From Callipepla californica brunnescens (Eukaryota; Chordata; Aves; Galliformes; Odontophoridae), in the NCBI GenBank assembly GCA_023055505.1, contig JALIRH010000003.1, positions 32,242,842 through 32,306,841 on the forward strand: a DNA stretch of 64,000 nt, written 5' to 3'. A model generated the notes under the pieces. That model worked only from the letters and a program-made list of their open reading frames with translations, ran no database searches and was not told the DNA's origin. The position numbers and the translations under genes were made by a program. How positions within the stretch are numbered: the first letter of the stretch is position 1; every line of letters begins with the position of its first letter. Of this stretch, positions 52,601 through 61,600 are shown piece after piece.

Positions 52601-55600
52601 AAACAAATGCACCGGTTCCTCCAATTTCATGCAGTATACCCTGAAGGTTTTTATATTCAACAGGCTGAAGTGCTTTCAGGTGATGAGAATCCAGTACATT
52701 GCTCTGAACTTCCTTTGAACTGAAAGGCCTCTGAGAAGGTACAGTCTTCACTTGACCTTTCAATCTAATAACAGGTTCGTATATGGTGTATTGACTGGGG
52801 CAGGACGTGGCATAAACAACAGCAAGGCTTTCCTGAAGCAAAAGAAATTTATTAGCCAGAAATTTAAGACATTTGAACTGATAATTTAATAAAACAACAG
52901 AAAAGCACAGAAAAAGTCACCCAGCAACAAGTAGCAGCAGCTTCATTAGTTCTTTCCCACTTTACCATCAGCATGCTCTAAGCTCTGTATGGATGCATGT
53001 GCACTAAAATGGAACAGAACTCCTAAATCCTTGCAAATGTATGCCATTGCATTTCACCAACTTCTATTCTGTAAAAAGAAAGAAACCTGGAGATCCTCCT
53101 CTTATCACTGAAGGATAAATATCTGCCATACAAACAGTCACTAACAAGATCATAAGAAAACATACATATGCATTAAGTTATTTTTATCCCCGCTTTCTAA
53201 AACTTGAAGAGTAAGCAAGTCCAAAATAGAAACTACAGAAAATCTCTTTAGGTCTTGTAATTTTTAACCTTTTTTCAGTCAGCTTTACTATAAGAAAAAG
53301 GACCTCAGTAGAAGGTATAAATGTAAGGCTAAAGAAGTTTCTTTTACAGATGAAAAGACTTAGACCCAAACCAACTCTATAAAAAGTAGCTAATTCCCAC
53401 TGAAAACACTAAAATCGACCCTATCTGGGAGGTCAGAGTAGTAATTCCAATTAAGATCCTTGCTTGCTATGCAGAAGTTGAGATCAGTTCTTCACCTGAA
53501 CATACAAAGCTCTACTCTGGTTACCTGGTGTCATACCAGTTAGTACTGATGTTTACAAGGATTAGGTCCACGAAGGTCCTTTGCTTACAACTACAGAGCT
53601 GCTCTATAACAAGATCAGAATTCCCTCTAGTGGGAACAATTGATACAGCAGGTAACACCTGCACGAAGATAATACTCCGAAAGAAAAAAGCACTGACAAA
53701 AAATTCTTTACCCTTTCTCTCATGTGAGAAAAAGCTATGATCTGCCAGCAGAAAGATGACTGCATAGCCAAGCTCTCAGCTCTCAAAACAAGAAACAAAA
53801 AAAACAACACTGAAGACGTGGGGATGAAGCCTTCTGCTTCCTGTAAAGTCAGACAAGTCCTCCTATCTTCCCAGTTTTCATACAAAAAGTTCAAATCCCA
53901 TTGAAATAAATGGGAAGAACTCTGCAGCGATGAGAATTTGATCTGCTCCTGTCTGCTTTGAGAAAGTGAAGCATTTCAAGAGCCAGCAGGAAATAATTTC
54001 CCAGTTTAATCATTTTTAAGAGACTAGAAACTTTTAAGCAGAAACTTACAATCAAAGGTCCAACATCCACTTCCTTTTTTGCCATGAAGAGCTCCTTAAT
54101 TTGTTCACACTGTAGAATATCTTTACTTATGTACTTAGAGCATTCAGTCAGTGTTTTGCCATATTTACAAGGCATTATGGATGTGAAGTCTGGTCCACAC
54201 GTGTATAAGTAAAATGCTTCCTCTGGTCCAATCTTTGCACCTAAAAATCCAGAAAAGACATTAACTTCTAATTGCACAATAAAGCAACATTTCTATCTTG
54301 ACTATTAGACTTCACAAGGAAAATTATCAGCTTGTTTGTGCAGCACCTGCTGATAAGAAGCAACCACTAATGTCTAGTGCTAACTACTACAGACCAGTGA
54401 CTTCTGCCAAATATCACAGGCCAGTGCTAAAGGGAACTGAAACCATATCAAGAAAGCAATGTGTATGAACTGAATACAACATATCTGAATATAAAATTGC
54501 ACCAGTTGGGTTGTTTTTAAAATTGAAAAAAAAAAAAAAAAAAAAAACCACAAAAAAACCCATCTCTCCAAGCCTCCTCAGCTTTCAAAGCATATCAAGA
54601 TTACAGGTGGCACAAGCATGCTATTCAATTTTCCACAATGTTGTGGAGTGATTCAGAAGGATGCATCAACAATAAATAGCTCACTGCAACTAACAAGGAG
54701 AAAAAATATCACTGAAAAAGGAAATCAGATGAATCTCCCATCCCCTTTCCAGATAACTTATCTTAGGAAACCTGTTAATGAGAGTGCATGTTCACACAAA
54801 GCATCTCTATCAGTTGCTTGAGATGACAGAATGACATAAGTCTGTGATACCTGAGTACAAGACAACTGGATTAGCAGTATATCCACTGCACACTGGAAAC
54901 ATTACTTGTAACAGCTATAGTAAAATCAGACCATATAGATTCACCATGTAGAGCTGATATTTCAAACAAGCACCTCACCTACTGCCTGCACAAATATGTA
55001 GTGTCCACACACACAGCACATCCACACAGCCCAGCAGCCCAGGCCACTGCACATGAGAAAACACCAGAATTACCACCAGCAGAGTCCCAGCCTTTGGGGC
55101 TAAACAAACATTTGGATGAACTGTGCAAAAGGTTCTGAAGAAGAAGGGGAATTACAAGTCTAAGATAACTCTAAAGTAACTTCAGCAGTTTCAGCAATAA
55201 ACACACTTAATAGGGAACATCCAAATTAGATTTTGGTTGTTTTTTAATATGCTTTGTAAAATGAAACCCATTTTCTACCTGACAGAGCCTGAGTGCCTTA
55301 AGAAAAAAAGTGAATATTGCCATCTCTTCATGTCAAGGTATTATTTGAAGCAATATAAACAAGTGGCTGATGGAATTGCCAGTGACAGCACAGAAAAGGC
55401 AAGACAGCAGTGGCAGAAGAACACATTAGGAGAAACTCAATACAGAAACATTCACTTCCTCTGATGAATTACACTAGTAAAGAATGTATTGTTTCAACTG
55501 TACTAAGTTGGCACCTTTAAAAAAAATGTTAATCCTTTGATCAGGAAGGGGGAAGGAACAAAGAAACGAAGACTCCTCCAGGAAAAAACAAATAGTATGC

Positions 55601-58600
55601 AGAAGTACCATTGAAGAGAAGTAGATTTCCAAGATCCCATCTGCCTGACAATCGAAGCAATTCTTCTTGAGATGACGTACAGTGGCCAATCATACAAAAT
55701 GTTTTATTACTGTCAGATGAAAAGCTTGATTTCCTTGGTAGAGCATAATCCAAGTTGATTTCACATTTCCTAAAAATACATATGAAGAAACATAAATACC
55801 AGTAAGCGATTGGAATTGCTACCTCAACTATTCAGCTCAGACTTAAAAAAAACATTTTCAATATTTAGCAGATGAGAAGCCATACTGTTACTGACATTAA
55901 ACAACCAAAGCCATCCTCGACATCTAGGCACCTTTAAACCCATTTTCATAGTGGTATATATTTTCAAATGCTGTACAGGAAGGAAAAGGAATGATGGTGA
56001 CAGCTATGTTTGCCATACAGCCAGAACTTCCTAGACTGAAAAATTCTTCCTCATTCCCTGTGACTTCAAAGAAAAATAAATGGCATATACTCTACACAGG
56101 CACCTGAGTAACCACCTCTTCTTCTACAACATCATAATTTTTCAAGAATTTCTATTACTCTTAGAGAAAACACAACCAAAAACAGAAGTCTCTGACCACA
56201 CTAATGAACATACCAAAGATTGGGCTTCACATATGGTGGAAATGACTCCAAGTATTTGCTTTTCCCAAGGAACTTTGTCAGAACTGATGTGCTGTACAGC
56301 CACAGGCAAAAAACCTGATGCTTTGAGAAAATGTCCAATGAACCTTATGGGCAATTACACAGGCAGACTAATTGGACTGTAAAGGTCATCAGAAGCTCCC
56401 CTTGGAAGAACCTAACAGTTAGCAAATAGATAGCTCTCTGTATAGAGTGGCCTCATCATTAACTGCACATGTGCACAACAAGGTAGTATTTTTCATTTTC
56501 CCTGCATCTCCACATTTGGATTTCACTGCCCACCAGAACAAAAATTGAACAGCAACAGGAGGGAAACTAAGATCAACTTGCTTTAAAATCAACTCCACAT
56601 AAGTTTCTTCTTGAAACTAAATCAAGTTTTATTCTTCATAATTTCAATCCCAGGTTAATCATATGCAGAAAAGTAACGTGCAATAGCTTTAACAACAGCT
56701 TTAACATTCCTGAAATTGCTTATACACGGATCAGATTGTAGAGGAATTACGAGAAAGAAACAAAAAACTCGTGATGCATATGATTACTTTAAAATGCAAC
56801 TTTTTAACCACTTATTCTGTATTTGGGATACAAAAGGCGTTCATGTCTGGACTTTAGGAGAAATGTAACTAATACTTTAATTCCTATTCTTCTGACCAAG
56901 ATGTATTTCACACAGGCCCTCAACCTAGCGTTAAGGATCTCAGGTTTTTAGAGGGAGTAGTACTTTCCAATGCCAACTCAGACCTTGCCTGTGGTACATG
57001 TCGCACTTCTCCCCAATTTCTCTTGAAGAAGACAACTGACTACCTTCCCTTCATCTCTTTATTTCTCCTTTCAGTTATATTTCTAGCACTGAGCTACACC
57101 TCTTTAACCTGGATTCTTAACTTTATCAGCAAGATTAAGCCTACTGCTAACTTCATGTCATAACTGATTTTGGACCTTACTCTCACGGCCTTGTAGTATT
57201 AACCTCTTTCATTTACCCATGACTGATGAAGAACAGCGCTGTCTGCATTGTTTAATGGTTTGGATTGAAGATTCTCAAAGTAATCAAGACAACGCCGGAG
57301 CTAAGTGCAAGACCTCCCTTCTCTCCTATCTCCCCAAAAACCAACTTCTCAAACAGAACTTCAGCCTGTACTAAAGCAGCATAGACATCACCTTGTCATA
57401 GAACATATTTAAGAAGATCAAGTTTAACTAATGTGCAGTTTACCTCTGACCAGAAACCCACAGGGACATCTCTCCACGGATATTTTTCTTGCTTTCTTGC
57501 TTCTGCTTATATTGTATTGCCAGATGTTGCCACCTGCCCACAAGGAAAACATTCTCTGGAGATTCAGCCTGTGCCAGCAGGCCAGCTTTCATCTCATCAT
57601 TTGGATCCATGCACATACTATGAAAACAGAGAAGTGTGTTTTTTAAACTTGCTTCTCAGCCCCATATCTTAATTTTATCAGTTACTTCAAGGTGACTTTT
57701 TTTTAAAGCAGTGCTCTATTTAGAATGCTCAACATAATCTAGGCAAACATTGTTTGCAACTGAGTTATTTAACTTGCAGGAATCTCCATGTATGTATCTA
57801 TATTTAAGATAGCATCTGTATTTTACAGGGGTCAAAGTATCTGATTTGTTTTAATAAGCTGAACTTCATAAGACAAAGTGCCCTAAAACTCAAACATTAG
57901 ATCTACTTTAAAGGATCCATTTATTAGGGGAAATAAAAGTGCTAAAATGCATTCAAAAGATTAAGACAAGGATTGCCATGGTAAGTATTGAGAATTTTCC
58001 CATCTGAGGTATGAAAACATAACAACAAAAGCCTTTTGCCTACATCCGTACATTCACTGTGTCACTTCATTAACATCTAAATTACTACCTTACATTGCAC
58101 TGTTTATGACTGATCTCATATATCACTTTGGCCAATTATTTATGTTTGAAACATGCAAGACCCAAAGATGTAATAATTCTGTAGATTTGAATACAATAAA
58201 CTTAACTTGATGCTGACACCATACAAAATGGGTCTACTAAAGGCATTAGCTTTCTATTCTACAGCAGCATTCTCTGCAAGATGTTACTAGAAGTTAGATT
58301 AAAACAATACATATACTTAAAAGACAACTTTTGGAGTGATGCACCATACCGAAATATGAAAGCTCCAGTGTTCATGTCTGCCCAAATTTGTATCATCAGT
58401 GCTTTGGAACCCAGTGAAATTATATGAACACAGCCATCTTCAACAAGTTTATCTCCCATGCTTAAGCATTCCATTCCTATAGACTTGGTTTCTTCTAGAA
58501 ATACAAGCATGTTCATAAAAACAATTACAACACCAATGCTACTTCATTTTTTTTTTTTAATGAGCTAGTTTGTACAATCCTCTTCAGAAACCTAGGTCTC

Positions 58601-61600
58601 TTGTGTATTGAAACAGACAATAAATAAGCACTTTGTTTTTGTTTCTACTTAAGTAAGTACACTAAGCATGAATATTTTATCTAATTCAAAAATACTTCCC
58701 ATATGTCACATATTATACTTCTATTCAGAACTGAAAGCCTCATTTTGTACCAAAAGTCGAGATTATTATTTTTAAACAAATCATGCCACCTTTTAGGAAT
58801 TATTTTTACATCCAATATTTTTGCTTTATTTTACGAAGCAAAAGCACAGGCTTCTAACAAAAGCAGTTCTATAAGAGCTAAGATTCAGTCCCTCCCCCCA
58901 CTTTTTTTTATGTAGTAAAACAGATATCCCAAGTGCTGCATCTAGGAGGTATTTTAAGTACCCTTAGGAATTTCTTCTTTTATAAATTACAAACCAAGAC
59001 ATTCTGCTTCAAACACTCTGGGACCTAGCAACTCCCTACAATAGTATAAACAGGCAGTTGTTTTTACAGCTATTGATATTTATGATGGAACGCATGAGGA
59101 AAGTTAAAGGATTCATATCAAGTTAGCCTCGGGCTCATCATGGATTCAAAGCAACTCTTTAGATAGAAATTCCAATAATTAAATACTAAATCAAGAAGTT
59201 TCAGTACCTCTATATTAAAAATTAAAAAGAAAAAACACAAAAGCCACTTGCTTCACCAGTACATAAGAGACCAGCTAAGTCTGACAGTAGTCATTTCCTA
59301 TGACCTTTCAGCTGCAAAACTGAACGTTCTCTTCAACATAACTTGAAGCAGCATAAAGACATTTTACTCTAATTAAAAATCCAATGAGAACACCGAGTTT
59401 CTAAGGAACTAGGCATGAACTCCATTTATGAATAAGCTAGAAGCGTGTAAATTCTAAGTATAACTCACAGTACTCAAAGAACAATCAAAACGCCTTAGCA
59501 TTTCTGTTCAATATTAATCAAAAGAAAATAGCGCAAGCTTTTTGTATAAGATGCATCAATTAGTAATACTTGCAACCAGATCCCTCAGTGCTACCTAAAC
59601 AGGAACAAGAACTATATTCTTACCTGTGCTATCAAAGCTGTTCTCTCTTACAGAGAAAAGCCTTTTCTTGACTTTCTTCCCCTTCTCTGCTGAGTTTCCC
59701 ATTTCATGAACACACTCCAGATGAAACCACAAGGAAACACTGAAGCCATCAGACATGTGCGGCCAACAGTTCTGCCCAACTAAAGGCAAGTGGATTGGGG
59801 CAACATGCCAAGAAGAAAGCAGCTGATGACTCAAATTTTCACCATCTGTTTCTTTCTTACTCTGTGAAAACTTTGCTTTTTTTAGTAGTCCAGCAGTTTT
59901 GCTGTTGGAAGTGCCAGTGGATTTTTGTGAAGAGCTACCCAAATTTGTGCCATGTAGCAAAGGGAAGGCAAGATACTGTAAAGGGCTCACATCAATATTA
60001 GTTTCTATAATCTTCAATACACCCTTAAGCAGTATCTCCTAGAAGAAATAAACAGCAAGAAACAAGCAAGGATCAAACTGTTTAATACCACATAGTCAGG
60101 TGTAATTTCCTAACTAAATAGAAAATCATTCCTCATTTAAACTCAGGTTCATGTTTTCACATCTAAACTGTGATGTACAACAGCCTTAAGTTACTACTTC
60201 AGCAGACCACAGCTCAACAGCTCAGGGGATCGAGTGACAGCAGAGAGATCTTTAAAGTTATCATGTTGAGGAATTGCCAAATCACAGCCAGCGGTTACTG
60301 TGCAGTCTCACCTCAGATCTGTTATGTGCTAACAGATTCATTTACACCTCTACAAAAGGCCACACCTTTTATTTCACTTTGAGGCAGACTAAGAACATGA
60401 ACACAGGCTATCACCTTGTTTTTGCACAATTAACAGAGTTATCTGAGTCCTTAAGCCAAAACGTGTCCAGTTACATCGTCAATTAGCACAAACAATCTCT
60501 GGCAGACCGACTTACATTCCATAATTTGGTACTACTACAAGTTTTGGACTAACTGTTAATTTCCTTCACCTTGTTTTTTTCCCTACAGACTCCCACATAA
60601 GCTGATACATATTTTAGCAGTATTTCCCACACAAGCAGCAGATTCAAGTGTTAGACAAGCCAACTCAGCAGTTTCAGAAGCAATTTGTGCAGATAAAGCA
60701 GCACCCATTGCTGAAATGGAAATGCTTTATAACTAAGGAAATTACTTCAAGTTTAACAATATACTGTCATCTATAACCATAACATCAGTCAACTCAAGAC
60801 AAATTTTGCTTTCTTGAGCTGAAGAGTTCCCAGTATGTTCAAGAACACAGATTTCTAAATCCTCTTCTCCTTTCCTATCTCACTTAGAAAACATGAAAGG
60901 GAGTTGTTTCAACAACTGAATTTGGTCAGTTAGAGTTGCTGTTATTACATTTTTATTTCCCAAAATACTTGGGCACAATGAGATTCCCTCTTTTCCCCTG
61001 AATTTCATTATGTATTACTGAAGACATACCGTACAAGGTGTCTTTTCCAAAAATATCCGTAGGAGAAGAGTTAGTTCTTCTGAACATGTCTGTGAGCTCA
61101 TCAAAGAAACAAGCAGGTCTACCAGCACCACCTGACACACTGAAAATGAGAGAGAATATTCTTCAGGAGAACATTCGAAGATCTTGAAAAAAAATTTTAT
61201 TTGGTAATGTTAGGAGAAAGAATTAACATGGAATTTGGAGCTTTCAATTTAAACTCAGGAAGTTGCAATGATTAAAAATGAATTATGAAAGATCCAATTC
61301 CTGATAGTATTATCATTCACAATTCAATTGAACAAAGGAAGACTGCTATAGCAAGTTTGGCTTCTAGGTGTGTAGAACAGAATCTGAAGATTTGGGAACC
61401 CAGCATTTAGGTTGCAAATATTCTCCCAACAAAGCCACGATTTAGAGTCCAAGGATGGTTTACAACATTGTGTGAGCTACATTAGGGCACGTATTTAATT
61501 TGCTTCTGTGTTTCTGGATTAGCTAAGCATTTTCTGAATAGAAATATAATCTAATCAGAATATCACTCAGCCCTCTGTTAATAAGAAATCTGAAATAACC

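Noticed and set aside
55769..58350. Apparent direct junction of LYST exons 58350 and 55609
   Set aside because: Phases allow it, but the conserved CMD...WQHL segment would be missing; the exon at 57444-57617 with good splice sites supplies it.
60953..61138. 61-codon frame beginning [15 protein letters not shown] on the minus strand
   Set aside because: It overlaps the LYST exon 61030-61139 in a different frame. Only the CQVVLVDLL frame joins both neighbours and matches the family.
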